Source: Salimicrobium halophilum (lineage in GTDB: Bacteria; Bacillota; Bacilli; Bacillales; Halobacillaceae). Taken from it: DNA of 64,000 bases. The stretch lies in the NCBI RefSeq assembly GCF_900100295.1, contig NZ_FNEV01000007.1:119634-183633 (forward strand), in the 5' to 3' direction. Made by a program: the position numbers and the translations under genes. The notes under the pieces are model-generated. The model saw only the letters and a list, made by a program, of their open reading frames with translations. It was not told the DNA's origin and ran no database searches. Shown here piece after piece: positions 23,519 to 32,436 of this stretch. Position 1 is the first letter of the stretch. The number at the start of each line of letters is the position of its first letter.

Positions 23519-25165
23519 CTACTTAAGCTCTTTATTATAGAGTTCTATTAACTTTTCTCTCAATTCCGGTTCAGTAGCATAGATGTATAACCCTCTCATC
23601 CCTCGCTTCATCAACACATTGATAGAGTTCAGGATCACTTTTTCTTTGAGTGCCTCGTTTTCCGCTTCCGTTTTATCTTTTCGTGAAGCGAAAGCTCCTT
23701 TATCTTTATATTTTTCCGGTTTGATCACGAGTGAATCTTTGTCGGGGTCGTACGTTACGGAGGGGCCGAGAACGACTCCTACGTAATTCAGATCGAACCC
23801 CTGCACGGTATAGATAGAGCCTACTTCATGAATCGTATCCGCTTCTTCCGCCCACGTCGTGTTCTCATGGGTGACGTTCCATGGCATGTTGATTCCGTCT
23901 TCATCTACGTAATAGGTCTGACCATCTTTTTTGTGTAGATAATCAAAGGTCGAGACGATCCGTGAGAGGCCATATCTTTCATTCTTTTCGAAGATCGCTT
24001 TTTTGAAGACTTCAGGATCCTCAAAGATCTTAAGTTCAAAGTTCTCTTCCTTTTGGGTGGGAACAGGAAGCAATCGCTTATTCACAAAGTGATCAACCCA
24101 ATCTACGATGTCTTCGGAAGCGTTCATCCGGAATTGATCGGTCAATGTGAAAGTCTCGGCATTATAATTCTTCGTGATTTCATTGAGTAGCTGGTTGTTC
24201 CAATAACTTTTCAGCTTAAGGACTTGTTTCGAATCGAAAATCACGACTGTTATGTTGCTACGTTTGATGATTTCATCCAATTGATTATCATAGCGGAAAT
24301 TATTATATGAATCTTCCTTCGTCAATAGCAGATGAGCTTCGTCTACCAGGGTAATATCCGCCTTTTGTTCATACTTATCCATTTGATTGATGAAAGAGGT
24401 AGGTTTGACGAATTGTTTCTTCTTCAAATTCGGGAGACTGAAAGCGATATGTTTATAGGTTTTCAACATTTCACTATGGTTTACAAGCACATAGTTATCA
24501 GAATTATGTAGGGAAGAAGAAGGTTCTTTGGATAGGTCTTGAATCGTATTGAACAAAGAGCTCAATAATACGCTTTTGCCGCTGCCGGCTTCTCCTTCGA
24601 CGATGAAGACATGATGCCCTTCTTGATCCATTTTCTTTTGGCAGAAATCAATGATTTCTTCTTTTACATCCAATTGTTGCTCGGAGAGTTCTTTGTAGGG
24701 AGAAAGCTTGTAAATATCTTTATTTTGCAGATGTTCTATTGTCTGTTCAGCAATCTGCTCTTCTCTTAATTTCTCCCATATGTCGTTGAAAATTTCATTG
24801 TTATACATGTCCTTTTGGTAATAGTCATGCATTTTTTCTGCCCTTGTTTGACTGACGTTTTGAAGTTTGTATTTATTATCAGCGATGAAGTAGTTGATCA
24901 ACTTCGTCTCGATGTTATACGTTGCAGATTGGTTGAGTTTGTTATGACCTATGAGAACCGTCTCGTTATGAAGGTTTCTCTCAGGGGAAGCAAGGTGGGT
25001 TTTCAATCGTCGTCGTGCTTGAGCGGTTTGACCGATATAAGCGATGGATTTCTTCTTATTCAAAAGAAGATAGACGACAGGGTAGTTATTCAAGTAGATG
25101 GTATGTATCTTACTAAGTTCATTATCAGTAAAGGTTCGCTTTTCGAATATCAGTTCATTCTGCAT
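23519..25165 (-). CDS. GIY-YIG nuclease domain fused to DUF2075 ATPase/helicase
   Basis: 548-residue fusion. N-terminal GIY-YIG-like domain (residues ~30-110): VVYLLLNKKKSIAYIGQT, Arg-rich RRRLKTHL and the metal-site Glu in YNIETKLINYF. C-terminal P-loop domain of the DUF2075/Schlafen-group type: Walker A GEAGSGKSVLL (~191-201), Walker B with DEAH (TLVDEAHLLL, ~275), a DQFR segment and the helicase-like VQGFDLNYVGVVLGPS. ATG 25165 follows AAGGAG by 8 nt. The gene is richer in A+T, Lys and Asn than its neighbours and is alone, suggesting horizontal acquisition. A DNA-damage or anti-phage role is inference. Confidence 0.82.
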   Translation of the reverse strand: MQNELIFEKRTFTDNELSKIHTIYLNNYPVVYLLLNKKKSIAYIGQTAQARRRLKTHLASPERNLHNETVLIGHNKLNQSATYNIETKLINYFIADNKYKLQNVSQTRAEKMHDYYQKDMYNNEIFNDIWEKLREEQIAEQTIEHLQNKDIYKLSPYKELSEQQLDVKEEIIDFCQKKMDQEGHHVFIVEGEAGSGKSVLLSSLFNTIQDLSKEPSSSLHNSDNYVLVNHSEMLKTYKHIAFSLPNLKKKQFVKPTSFINQMDKYEQKADITLVDEAHLLLTKEDSYNNFRYDNQLDEIIKRSNITVVIFDSKQVLKLKSYWNNQLLNEITKNYNAETFTLTDQFRMNASEDIVDWVDHFVNKRLLPVPTQKEENFELKIFEDPEVFKKAIFEKNERYGLSRIVSTFDYLHKKDGQTYYVDEDGINMPWNVTHENTTWAEEADTIHEVGSIYTVQGFDLNYVGVVLGPSVTYDPDKDSLVIKPEKYKDKGAFASRKDKTEAENEALKEKVILNSINVLMKRGMRGLYIYATEPELREKLIELYNKELK

Positions 25166-25284
25166 TTTAGTCACTCCTTGATGAAGGGTTTTCGTAATGA
25201 GAGATAGGAGGAGCTTGAACTATGAGGTGACGATTTAGGCATCAAAAATATCATGGTATGTACTTTTTCTTATTGTTGTAAACA

Positions 25285-25318
25285 GGAACCCCTGGCTTTA
25301 ATGCAAACCGGGGGTTCC
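25285..25318. terminator. hairpin downstream of the HxlR gene
   Basis: GGAACCCC and GGGGTTCC with an 18-nt loop. Weak U-tracts on both sides. It separates the HxlR gene from the upstream region of the nuclease fusion. Confidence 0.5.
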
Positions 25319-25331
25319 TTCTATACATTAT

Positions 25332-25661
25332 TCAATTCTCCACCGTTTCTTCTTCCTTGATCCATTCACCCGACCAGGACTCGAGCTCCTTCATGAGAGG
25401 CTCCATATCTTTCCCTTTCTCCGTAAGCGAATACTCGATACGGACGGGAGTCTCCGGGAACACTTCACGTTTTACTATCCCTTCATTCTCCAAGTGCTTC
25501 AGACGATCAGAGAGGAGTCTTCCGCTGATGCCGACCGAAGATTCGATCGTGCAGAAGCGCTGGGGTCCTTCCATCAGTTGATATATGACGAGACCGGTCC
25601 ATCGTTTGCTTAATATGCTCATAGCTTTTTCAAATTTCGGACAGATTTTAGATGTATCCAT
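25332..25661 (-). CDS. catR: HxlR/MarR-type redox regulator, CatR/YodB-like
   Basis: 109-residue winged-helix repressor of the HxlR family. Residues 8-65 carry CPKFEKAMSILSKRWTGLVIYQLMEGPQRF and the recognition region ISGRLLSDRLKHLENEGIV. The N-terminal Cys 7 is in the place of the redox-sensing Cys of B. subtilis YodB and CatR, which are inactivated by quinones and diamide. It diverges from a doxX-catE pair; in B. subtilis CatR and YodB repress catDE. Assignment as CatR rests on this context. GGAGTGATGAATC precedes the ATG. Confidence 0.78.
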   Translation of the reverse strand: MDTSKICPKFEKAMSILSKRWTGLVIYQLMEGPQRFCTIESSVGISGRLLSDRLKHLENEGIVKREVFPETPVRIEYSLTEKGKDMEPLMKELESWSGEWIKEEETVEN

Positions 25662-25735
25662 GATTCATCACTCCTGAGCTTATTTTATCACACGTGTTTG
25701 ATTAGTAAAAAGATTATGTAATACAACTTAGTTCG

Positions 25736-25780
25736 TTGACATAATCAATTTATTAATATACACTTACTTACGAAAAGTAA
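25736..25780 (+). promoter_or_regulatory. catDE promoter with inverted-repeat operator
   Basis: TTGACA (25736), 17-bp spacer, TACACT (25759) is followed by the inverted repeat TTACTT-5-AAGTAA (25764-25780), which covers the start-site region. TTACT/AGTAA half sites resemble YodB/CatR boxes. Confidence 0.65.
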
Positions 25781-25809
25781 CTTAATAAAAACTGGAAGGG
25801 GAAATTAAA

Positions 25810-26220
25810 ATGAACAAAGAAGAAACAGGAAGTCTTATTGTACGAGTCATCTTGGGGATCATCTTTTTCATGCACGGGTTGGACAAATTTCAGGGAGGAC
25901 TTGGCAACACGGCAGGATTTTTCGATAGTGTCGGGGTTCCTGGATTTCTCGCATATGTGGTCGCATTCATTGAACTTATAGGTGGAATCGTGCTGATTCT
26001 TGGTATCGGAACGAAAGTGATCGGAACGTTGTTCGCCATAATCATGGTTGGTGCTATACTTACTGCAAAACGCTCTGCCGGTTTTCTCGGAGGGTATGAG
26101 CTGGATTTGGCATTACTTGGAATGTCTATCTACACAGCCCTGGCAGGAAATAAAGGTTTCGCTTTGGGAGAAACTCTATTCACTTCAGATCGCGATAAAA
26201 CGCTTGAAAAAGCATCCTGA
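25810..26220 (+). CDS. catD: DoxX family membrane protein, CatD-like
   Basis: 136-residue membrane protein with four hydrophobic segments: SLIVRVILGIIFFMHGLDKFQGG (the DoxX GxxHGxDK-like motif), GFLAYVVAFIELIGGIVLILG, VIGTLFAIIMVGAILTAK and the C-terminal LALLGMSIYTALAG. In B. subtilis CatD is the DoxX partner of the CatE dioxygenase, possibly in quinone/thiol stress. It is 26 nt before catE. GGAAGGGGAAA precedes the ATG. Confidence 0.85.
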   Translation: MNKEETGSLIVRVILGIIFFMHGLDKFQGGLGNTAGFFDSVGVPGFLAYVVAFIELIGGIVLILGIGTKVIGTLFAIIMVGAILTAKRSAGFLGGYELDLALLGMSIYTALAGNKGFALGETLFTSDRDKTLEKAS

Positions 26221-26246
26221 ATATAAGAAAAAAGGAGAGAATCAAC

Positions 26247-27101
26247 ATGTCATTTCACCAAAAGCCGGTCACTTTCGTCAAAGACGTAACGATAAGAGTA
26301 GCCGATTTAGAGAAGTCGCTTCAGTTTTATAGGGAAGTCATCGGTTTGAATGTTCTTGAGCGAAAGGACGGTAGAGCCGATTTGACGGCAGACGGAAAGA
26401 CTTCCATTTTGTCTCTCGAGGAAATCGAGAATCCTGTTCCTAAACAGCGGGGAAGAGCCGGGCTTTATCATTTCGCGATTCTTCTTCCTGAGAAGTCGGA
26501 TCTTGCGTCGGTAGTGCGTCATTCCGCTGAAAAAAGGATACCGATCGGGTCTTCCGATCACCTCGTAAGTGAGGCGCTGTATTTGAACGACCCGGACGGG
26601 AACGGGATCGAGATTTATATAGACCGCGATCCTTCAGAATGGACGTGGAATGGAGACCAGGTGACTATGACGGTCGATCCCCTGGATTTCGAGCAGCTGA
26701 TTGCGGCCGGAGGAGAAGAAGCGAAATCATGGAACGGTTTGCCTGAAGAAACGATTATGGGGCATATCCATCTGCACGTTTCCGATTTACAGGAAGCAGA
26801 GAAATTTTATATCGAAGGTCTCGGGTTCGACGTCGTGAATCGGTTTGGAGCGCAGGCTCTCTTCATTTCTGACGGAGATTACCATCATCACATAGGTTTG
26901 AACACGTGGGCGGGAGTCGGCGTACCTGCTACTTCGCCGGAAAGCCCGGGTCTCGAATCATATACCATCGTTCTTCCTGATGAAGAAACGAGGAAGAACA
27001 CGATCAGTCGCGTAGAAGGTCTCGGAGCGGAAGTTGTCCAGGAAGAGGACGCTTTTGTGACGGAAGACCCATCCGGGAATCGTATTCGTCTGGTCGTGTG
27101 A
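26247..27101 (+). CDS. catE: catechol-2,3-dioxygenase (VOC family)
   Basis: 284-residue ring-cleaving dioxygenase built of two vicinal-oxygen-chelate modules. First module: VRVADLEKSLQFYREVIGLNVL, GLYHFAILLPEK, SEALYLNDPDGNGIEIYIDR. Second: GHIHLHVSDLQEAEKFYIEGLGFDVV and YHHHIGLNTWAG. Iron ligands are expected at His in GHIHLH, His in YHHHIGLN and a C-terminal Glu (this region reads VVQEEDAF). It matches B. subtilis CatE in length and motifs. Acts on catechols formed during quinone stress; regulation by the divergent HxlR protein is likely. Confidence 0.87.
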   Translation: MSFHQKPVTFVKDVTIRVADLEKSLQFYREVIGLNVLERKDGRADLTADGKTSILSLEEIENPVPKQRGRAGLYHFAILLPEKSDLASVVRHSAEKRIPIGSSDHLVSEALYLNDPDGNGIEIYIDRDPSEWTWNGDQVTMTVDPLDFEQLIAAGGEEAKSWNGLPEETIMGHIHLHVSDLQEAEKFYIEGLGFDVVNRFGAQALFISDGDYHHHIGLNTWAGVGVPATSPESPGLESYTIVLPDEETRKNTISRVEGLGAEVVQEEDAFVTEDPSGNRIRLVV

Positions 27102-27116
27102 GGCCTTTACCTTTAG

Positions 27117-27149
27117 AAATCCCTGTCGTTATAGGACAGGGATTTTTTT
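27117..27149 (+). terminator. terminator after catE
   Basis: AAATCCCTGTC and GACAGGGATTT (11-bp perfect arms, 7-nt loop) followed by T-rich sequence. Confidence 0.9.
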
Positions 27150-27293
27150 CTATGTGATAGTATAGATGAAAAGGCATAAAAATAAGAAAGTGTGTAGAGA
27201 GCATACATACGTTGCAGAACTTGCAGTTAAAAGTCAGTAGAAGAAATGCTGATTGATGAAAGCGAAATTTTCCCTCAGGAAGGGTGGTATTCG

Positions 27294-28139
27294 ATGAGGC
27301 TGATATCGATTTGTCCCAGCAATACCGAACTCTCGGTATATCTCGGTCTGAAAGAGTCGCTTGTAGGAGTGGACAATTATTCTGATTGGCCGGAAGAAGT
27401 TCTGGGCTTACCGAGGCTAGGTCCGGATTTAAGCATCGACATGGACAAGGTGGAAGAACTGCAACCCGATCTGGTTCTGGCTTCTCTCACGGTGCCGGGT
27501 ATGGAGAAGAACATTGAAGAACTTGAAAACAGAGAGATTCCCTACGTGATCGTTCCGAACCCCACTACATTGACGGAAGTCGGGGAATGCCTGCTGTTTG
27601 TCGGAGAAGCGACGGGTACGAAAGAGAAAGCCCTGAAGCTGAAAAAGAAGTACGACTCCATCCTCGGTTATTATCAGCGACTGTCCACACAAGTCGAACA
27701 ACCGAAGACTGTATACTGGGAATGGTGGCCGAAACCGATATTCACGCCTGGAGCGGAGAACTGGCTCACTGAAATCAGCGAGCTTTCCGGCGGTAGTAAC
27801 ATTTTCGAGGATCAGCAAAAGGCAAGTGTAGAGACCGATTGGGACGATGTCAGAGAGAGGGACCCGGATGTCTTCTGCGTCGTTTGGGTAGGGGTCGAGC
27901 ATGAAAAGGTGAACACCAAGGTTATCTATCGCCGGGACCGCGCGGAAGAAATGAGATCTCTGAATAACGGGAATCTGCATGTGCTGGAAGAGCCGTTATT
28001 CTGCAGACCGTCCCCAAGGTTGTTGCTCGGGCTGGTCAAAATTGCGAACATCCTTCACCCGTCGGTTTATCCTTCGTTCCCCGAAGGTATGGATCCTTTG
28101 ATCGACCATGCAAAAGGGTGGGGATTTTCCGATGACTAA
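27294..28139 (+). CDS. cobalamin/siderophore-binding-like protein (BtuF/TroA fold), no signal peptide
   Basis: 281-residue protein of the periplasmic-binding type III fold. Features: RLISICPSNTELSVYLGLKESLVGVDNYSDWP, LGPDLSIDMDKVEELQPDLVLAS, a long linking helix, and VYWEWWPKPIFTPGAENWLTEIS, the segment seen in B12-binding BtuF relatives. I place the start at ATG 27294, after AGGAAGGGTGG. No signal peptide, lipobox or adjacent permease/ATPase is visible, so it may act in the cytoplasm or be a moonlighting member. It overlaps the next small gene by 8 nt. Confidence 0.75.
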   Translation: MRLISICPSNTELSVYLGLKESLVGVDNYSDWPEEVLGLPRLGPDLSIDMDKVEELQPDLVLASLTVPGMEKNIEELENREIPYVIVPNPTTLTEVGECLLFVGEATGTKEKALKLKKKYDSILGYYQRLSTQVEQPKTVYWEWWPKPIFTPGAENWLTEISELSGGSNIFEDQQKASVETDWDDVRERDPDVFCVVWVGVEHEKVNTKVIYRRDRAEEMRSLNNGNLHVLEEPLFCRPSPRLLLGLVKIANILHPSVYPSFPEGMDPLIDHAKGWGFSDD

Positions 28140-28311
28140 TCGTTATCATTGCTGCGCTACGTGTAAACACTTCCGTATCGAGGTCCAGGAGAATCGAAGC
28201 AAACGTATTTATTGTGAAAGGCTCGGTTTTGATACGAAGCCGACCTATCAGTTCAACTGCTGGGATCCGAAAGAACGGGTAAAGAAAGCGATGGAGAAGG
28301 AATCGGAATAG
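28132..28311 (+). CDS. small Cys-rich hypothetical protein, probable zinc binder
   Basis: 59-residue protein MTNRYHCCATCKHFRIEVQE... with Cys at CCATC, YC and NC positions plus His, a layout suited to one zinc ion. Starts 8 nt inside the BtuF-like gene (ATG 28132 after GGGTGGGG), implying coupled translation. I do not know a characterised homologue. A metal-related role shared with the upstream protein is only a guess. Confidence 0.7.
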   Translation: MTNRYHCCATCKHFRIEVQENRSKRIYCERLGFDTKPTYQFNCWDPKERVKKAMEKESE

Positions 28312-28323
28312 TTACAAATATAA

Positions 28324-28368
28324 AAACGCCCTGTATGCGTCCGGGTAATGGACGCATACAGGGCGTTT
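28324..28368. terminator. strong bidirectional terminator
   Basis: The arms AACGCCCTGTATGCGTCC and its complement (18 bp, perfect, loop about 8 nt) lie between the convergent Cys-rich protein and YkvI-like genes; T/A runs flank both sides. Confidence 0.9.
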
Positions 28369-28369
28369 G

Positions 28370-29470
28370 TTATGCAGAGCGTTGTTCGCTTGAGGAAGCT
28401 TTGTCTTTCTTCAATCGGAATGGAGCCGTGATCAGTGCGAAAATCAGAAACAGCCCCATGTACCCGATCAGCGGATAGAAGATGGAAACGAGATCGGTGA
28501 ACCCTACGAAACTGAGACCGAGCGCGACCGCTCCGATGATGAACACGAACTGCTTGTGCTGCTTCGTCCCGAATGTGGTGAAGCGTGCCGCGAGTGAGAA
28601 GAACATGCTGACCGCCGTGTTGAAGATCATCCCGAACAAGACAAGCGAGAACAATAGACCAAGCCCTGGTGAAATGTCGGCTACGAGCTTCAACATCGGC
28701 ATATCGACACTGGCTACGACGTCCACCTGTGAAAAGATGGCGAGGTGGGACAGGACAATCATCAGTCCGAGCGAAAGGCCACCGAGCAGCCCTCCGATAG
28801 AGGAGATGTGCTCATCTTTCTCCGTTCCTCCCATCAATAAAGCCATGGAAGCCCCGACGGCGATGTTGAATGATACATAATTGATCGCGGACAAAAGCCA
28901 TCCGGGTAAAAGCAGGAAAGATCCATTTACAACGGAATCCTGCGCTTTAGCCGTAGCATCCAGTTCGCTGAGGGATGTGTCCATCGTCGCAACGCTGTAG
29001 GCTGCGATAAGAAGCACGGATCCAATCAGAAACGGAGTGATACTTCCGATGATATTCACGACCTTTTCCACATTCAATAGAATGGTAGCGACGACTAGTA
29101 CGCTCATCAGTATAATTCCGAAGACAGGCGGGAGTCCGAATTGCTGGCTCGGGATGGATCCTGCTCCGGCAATCATAACGACACCGACCCCGAACAGGGT
29201 GAAGATGATGACGCAATCGACGATGAACCCGAGCCACTTGTATCCACTCACGGTATAGATAGCCTCTTTGTGGGAGGTGGCTTTCATGCGTGTCCCTAGT
29301 CTGGTAAGCATCATACCCATGTAGGCGAAGATGGCTGTGGCTACAATGGCGCCGATGGTCCCGGCATAGCCGTAACTTGTGAAATACTGCAGGATTTCCT
29401 GGCCGGATGCGAAGCCGGCACCGACGATGATGCCGATGAAGGCGCTGGCTATTTTCAATATTCTGTTCAT
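28370..29470 (-). CDS. YkvI-like membrane transporter
   Basis: 366-residue integral membrane protein with about ten hydrophobic segments, starting ILKIASAFIGIIVGAGFASGQEILQYF; the GAGFASGQE motif is characteristic of YkvI-type members of the APC-like superfamily. Substrate unknown; amino acid transport is suggested by the fold. ATG 29470 is chosen because ATAAGGAGAG lies upstream; an in-frame ATG 12 codons earlier has none. The C-terminus is short and polar (KDKASSSEQRSA). Confidence 0.78.
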   Translation of the reverse strand: MNRILKIASAFIGIIVGAGFASGQEILQYFTSYGYAGTIGAIVATAIFAYMGMMLTRLGTRMKATSHKEAIYTVSGYKWLGFIVDCVIIFTLFGVGVVMIAGAGSIPSQQFGLPPVFGIILMSVLVVATILLNVEKVVNIIGSITPFLIGSVLLIAAYSVATMDTSLSELDATAKAQDSVVNGSFLLLPGWLLSAINYVSFNIAVGASMALLMGGTEKDEHISSIGGLLGGLSLGLMIVLSHLAIFSQVDVVASVDMPMLKLVADISPGLGLLFSLVLFGMIFNTAVSMFFSLAARFTTFGTKQHKQFVFIIGAVALGLSFVGFTDLVSIFYPLIGYMGLFLIFALITAPFRLKKDKASSSEQRSA

Positions 29471-29600
29471 GTGAATTCTCTCCTTATGTATGAGTTCCCT
29501 CTTCAAACCTCACTAATTTTACCATGAATGCGCTTTCTTAGAAATGGATGCGTTTATTGTTGAAATCAAGCGATTTTTCTGAAAAATAACCGCCCTGTCT

Positions 29601-29628
29601 TTGTGCGAATGTGTTATTCTATTATAAA
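29601..29628 (+). promoter_or_regulatory. candidate fbp promoter
   Basis: TTGTGC (29601), 16-bp spacer, TATAAA (29623), 46 bp before the GTG start. Confidence 0.5.
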
Positions 29629-29674
29629 ATATGTTTTACTAATAAGTTGCACACATAGTCAGGAGGGCTCATCA

Positions 29675-31606
29675 GTGAATAAGAAACACCTGGATTTACT
29701 GGCGGAAAAGTACGATAGTGAAGAGAAAGTCGTTACAGAAATCATTAATCTGGAAGCGATTCTGAACCTGCCAAAGGGAACGGAACACTTCGTGAGTGAC
29801 TTGCACGGGGAATATCAGGCGTTCCAGCACGTACTCAGGAACGGCTCGGGGAAAGTGAAAGAGAAGATCAGTGATATTTTCAAGAACGAACTCACCGAAG
29901 ATGAAATCAGTGAATTCGCGACACTCATCTATTACCCGGAAGAGAAGCTGAAACTGATCAAAAGTAACTTCACGAGTGATGAAGAACTGAATGAATGGTA
30001 TAAGACGATCATCGAACGTATGCTACAGCTGATTCCATACGCTTCTTCCAAATATACACGGACGAAATTGAGGAAGGCATTGCCGTCGCAGTTCGTTTTC
30101 CTCATAGAAGAGCTTTTATATAAAACCGATAAATATACAAATAAGACCGACTATTACTCCAGCATCACGGAACAGATCATCAGTCTGCGTCAGGCGGATA
30201 AACTGATTTCCGGACTCGCCTATACGATTCAGCGTCTCGTCGTCGATCACCTTCATGTCGTCGGAGATATTTACGATCGGGGCCCGGAACCGGACAAAAT
30301 CATGGATACGCTCATAGACTATCATTCTCTTGATATCCAGTGGGGCAATCACGATGTATTGTGGCTCGGGGCGTATGCCGGATCGAAAGTGTGCCTGGCT
30401 AATATCTTGAGGATCTGTGCCCGCTATGCCAACCTAGACATCATCGAAGACGCGTATGGGATCAATCTGCGCCCGCTTCTTAACCTCGCGGAGAAGTATT
30501 ATGAGGATAACCCGGCATTTCGTCCGAAACTTCAGGGCGACGAACGCCTCACGGAGCAGGAGAAACTGCAGATTACAAAGATCCACCAGGCGATTGCGAT
30601 GATCCAGTTCAAGCTCGAGAGTCCGATCATCAAGCGCCGTGACTGCTTCAACATGGAGGGCAGACTTTTGCTTGAAAAGGTGGACTATGATCGTAAAGAA
30701 GTGACGATCAAAGGGGAAACGCATCCGCTTGAGAATGGATGTTTCCAGACCGTGGATCCGGAAGACCCGGCCCGGCTTTTGGAAGAAGAGCAGCAGGTGA
30801 TCGATAAGTTGTTATTCTCCATCCAGCATTCGGAGAAGCTGACGCGTCATATGAAGTTCCTTATGAAGAAAGGGAATCTTTACCTTAAATATAATGGGAA
30901 CCTGCTGATCCATGGCTGCATTCCGCTCGATAAAGACGGAAATATGGAAACGATGACAATCGAAGGGGAGACACGCGGGGGGCGTGAACTTCTGGATCTA
31001 TTCGAGGAGAAGCTGAGATACAGCTTTGCACACCCTGAGATGACTGAAGATCTCGCAACGGATATGGTGTGGTATCTGTGGACCGGGGAGTATTCCTCGT
31101 TGTTCGGGAAGCGCGAGATGACAACGTTTGAGCGTTATTTCATCAAAGACAAGAGTACTCATAAAGAAGAGAAGAACCCCTATTACTACTTAAGAGAGAA
31201 TGAGGATGTCTGCCGGAAGATGCTAGAGGATTTCGGACTCGATCCGGCTCAGGGCCATATCATCAACGGTCATACGCCGGTGAAAGAAATCGAAGGGGAG
31301 AATCCGGTGAAAGCCGGCGGCAAGATGGTGGTCATCGACGGCGGCTTCTCGAAAGCGTATCAGTCGACGACCGGAATCGCGGGATATACACTGTTGTTCA
31401 ACTCGTTCGGTATGCAGCTCGTTGCTCATCAGAAGTTCAGCTCAAAAGAGGAAGTGTTGAAAGAAGGGATCGATGTCCTATCGGTACGGCGCCTGGTGGA
31501 TAAAGAGCTGGAACGGAAAATGGTGAGGGAGACGAACATAGGAGAAGAGATCAAAGAACAGATTGCGACACTCAGGGAATTGTTGGAAGCGCGTTACATG
31601 AAATGA
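29675..31606 (+). CDS. fbp: fructose-1,6-bisphosphatase, class III
   Basis: Gluconeogenic enzyme hydrolysing fructose-1,6-bisphosphate to fructose-6-phosphate. 643-residue class III (Firmicute) form with metallophosphoesterase motifs [12 protein letters not shown] near residue 35, [30 protein letters not shown] and [10 protein letters not shown], then [25 protein letters not shown] 29675 is preceded by CAGGAGGGC at good distance. Monocistronic with a terminator shared with the convergent TetR gene. It complements the aldolase at 55960 and glycogen synthesis at 40656. Confidence 0.95.
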   Translation: MNKKHLDLLAEKYDSEEKVVTEIINLEAILNLPKGTEHFVSDLHGEYQAFQHVLRNGSGKVKEKISDIFKNELTEDEISEFATLIYYPEEKLKLIKSNFTSDEELNEWYKTIIERMLQLIPYASSKYTRTKLRKALPSQFVFLIEELLYKTDKYTNKTDYYSSITEQIISLRQADKLISGLAYTIQRLVVDHLHVVGDIYDRGPEPDKIMDTLIDYHSLDIQWGNHDVLWLGAYAGSKVCLANILRICARYANLDIIEDAYGINLRPLLNLAEKYYEDNPAFRPKLQGDERLTEQEKLQITKIHQAIAMIQFKLESPIIKRRDCFNMEGRLLLEKVDYDRKEVTIKGETHPLENGCFQTVDPEDPARLLEEEQQVIDKLLFSIQHSEKLTRHMKFLMKKGNLYLKYNGNLLIHGCIPLDKDGNMETMTIEGETRGGRELLDLFEEKLRYSFAHPEMTEDLATDMVWYLWTGEYSSLFGKREMTTFERYFIKDKSTHKEEKNPYYYLRENEDVCRKMLEDFGLDPAQGHIINGHTPVKEIEGENPVKAGGKMVVIDGGFSKAYQSTTGIAGYTLLFNSFGMQLVAHQKFSSKEEVLKEGIDVLSVRRLVDKELERKMVRETNIGEEIKEQIATLRELLEARYMK

Positions 31607-31633
31607 CACTGATGGAGAATCCTATATAAGAAA

Positions 31634-31670
31634 AAGCTCAGAAGGGGGAATCATCTCCCCTTCTGAGCTT
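31634..31670. terminator. terminator between fbp and tetR
   Basis: AAGCTCAGAAGGGG pairs with CCCCTTCTGAGCTT (14 bp). The right arm encodes the last residues of the convergent TetR protein. Confidence 0.85.
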
Positions 31671-32274
31671 CTGTTTTCATGGAGTGGTCTGCCTGGAGGA
31701 GGGAAAGGATGGATTCGTGACATAGAGAGCGGTAATACGCATGCAGGTGGTCCTCGCCTCTCATCAGCCATTGGATCAGGCTACCGTCGATCATCGCGCG
31801 CATGCTCATAGAGGTCTGTTCGACATCAGATACATCGAATGTCCCTTCTTCGATCCCCTGCTGAATGATAGTCCTTCCGATCGACCAGCAGTTTTCGTAG
31901 AATTGAAGATTGATTACTTTATACCGTTCATTGTTTTTGACCTGCGAGAGAAAATCCAGATAGACCCGGTAGAAGTTTTTATTCTCCTCGGGGCTGATGA
32001 AAACCTGACTGATATAGGCTTCGAGCTTTTCTAAAGCCGTGTCTTGCTTATCGATGGATTCCGTTTCTTTCTTATAGATGCTGGTGGTGATCCACTCGAA
32101 CAACTGCGTGAAGACATCCGCCTTATTGTTGAAATAATAGTTGACGACGCCTTTGCTCACTCCGGCATCATCCGCAATATCCTGGATTGTGACGGATTCA
32201 TATCCTTTCTCTATGGCAGCATGGAACGCCGCTTTCAGTAACTGTTTGCGTTTCTCTTCCGCTTTTGTATTCAT
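31651..32274 (-). CDS. TetR/AcrR family regulator
   Basis: 207-residue repressor. HTH at residues 8-55 (KRKQLLKAAFHAAIEKGYESVTIQDIADDAGVSKGVVNYYFNNKADVF), where GVVNYYFNNK is close to BetI-type sequences. The C-terminal ligand domain is unassigned. It diverges from the quinone oxidoreductase-like gene at 32437, and an inverted repeat overlaps that promoter, so it probably represses it. Confidence 0.88.
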   Translation of the reverse strand: MNTKAEEKRKQLLKAAFHAAIEKGYESVTIQDIADDAGVSKGVVNYYFNNKADVFTQLFEWITTSIYKKETESIDKQDTALEKLEAYISQVFISPEENKNFYRVYLDFLSQVKNNERYKVINLQFYENCWSIGRTIIQQGIEEGTFDVSDVEQTSMSMRAMIDGSLIQWLMRGEDHLHAYYRSLCHESILSLLQADHSMKTEAQKGR

Positions 32275-32344
32275 ATAGTCATACCTCCATTTTTTCCTAA
32301 GAAAAAGTATACAGGAAAAGCTGTTTTATTTCGATATTATACTG

Positions 32345-32388
32345 ACTGTCCAAATTAAATTGACCAGACAGTTTAAAAATTTTATAAT
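32345..32388 (+). promoter_or_regulatory. promoter and TetR operator for the 32437 gene
   Basis: TTGACC (32360), exact 17-bp spacer, TATAAT (32383). The inverted repeat ACTGTC-16-GACAGT (32345-32372) straddles the -35 box, placing a repressor directly on the promoter. Confidence 0.72.
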
Positions 32389-32436
32389 CAGGTTATCTAA
32401 GGTAAGATAGTTTGCTTATTTCAAAGGAGGATCCCA

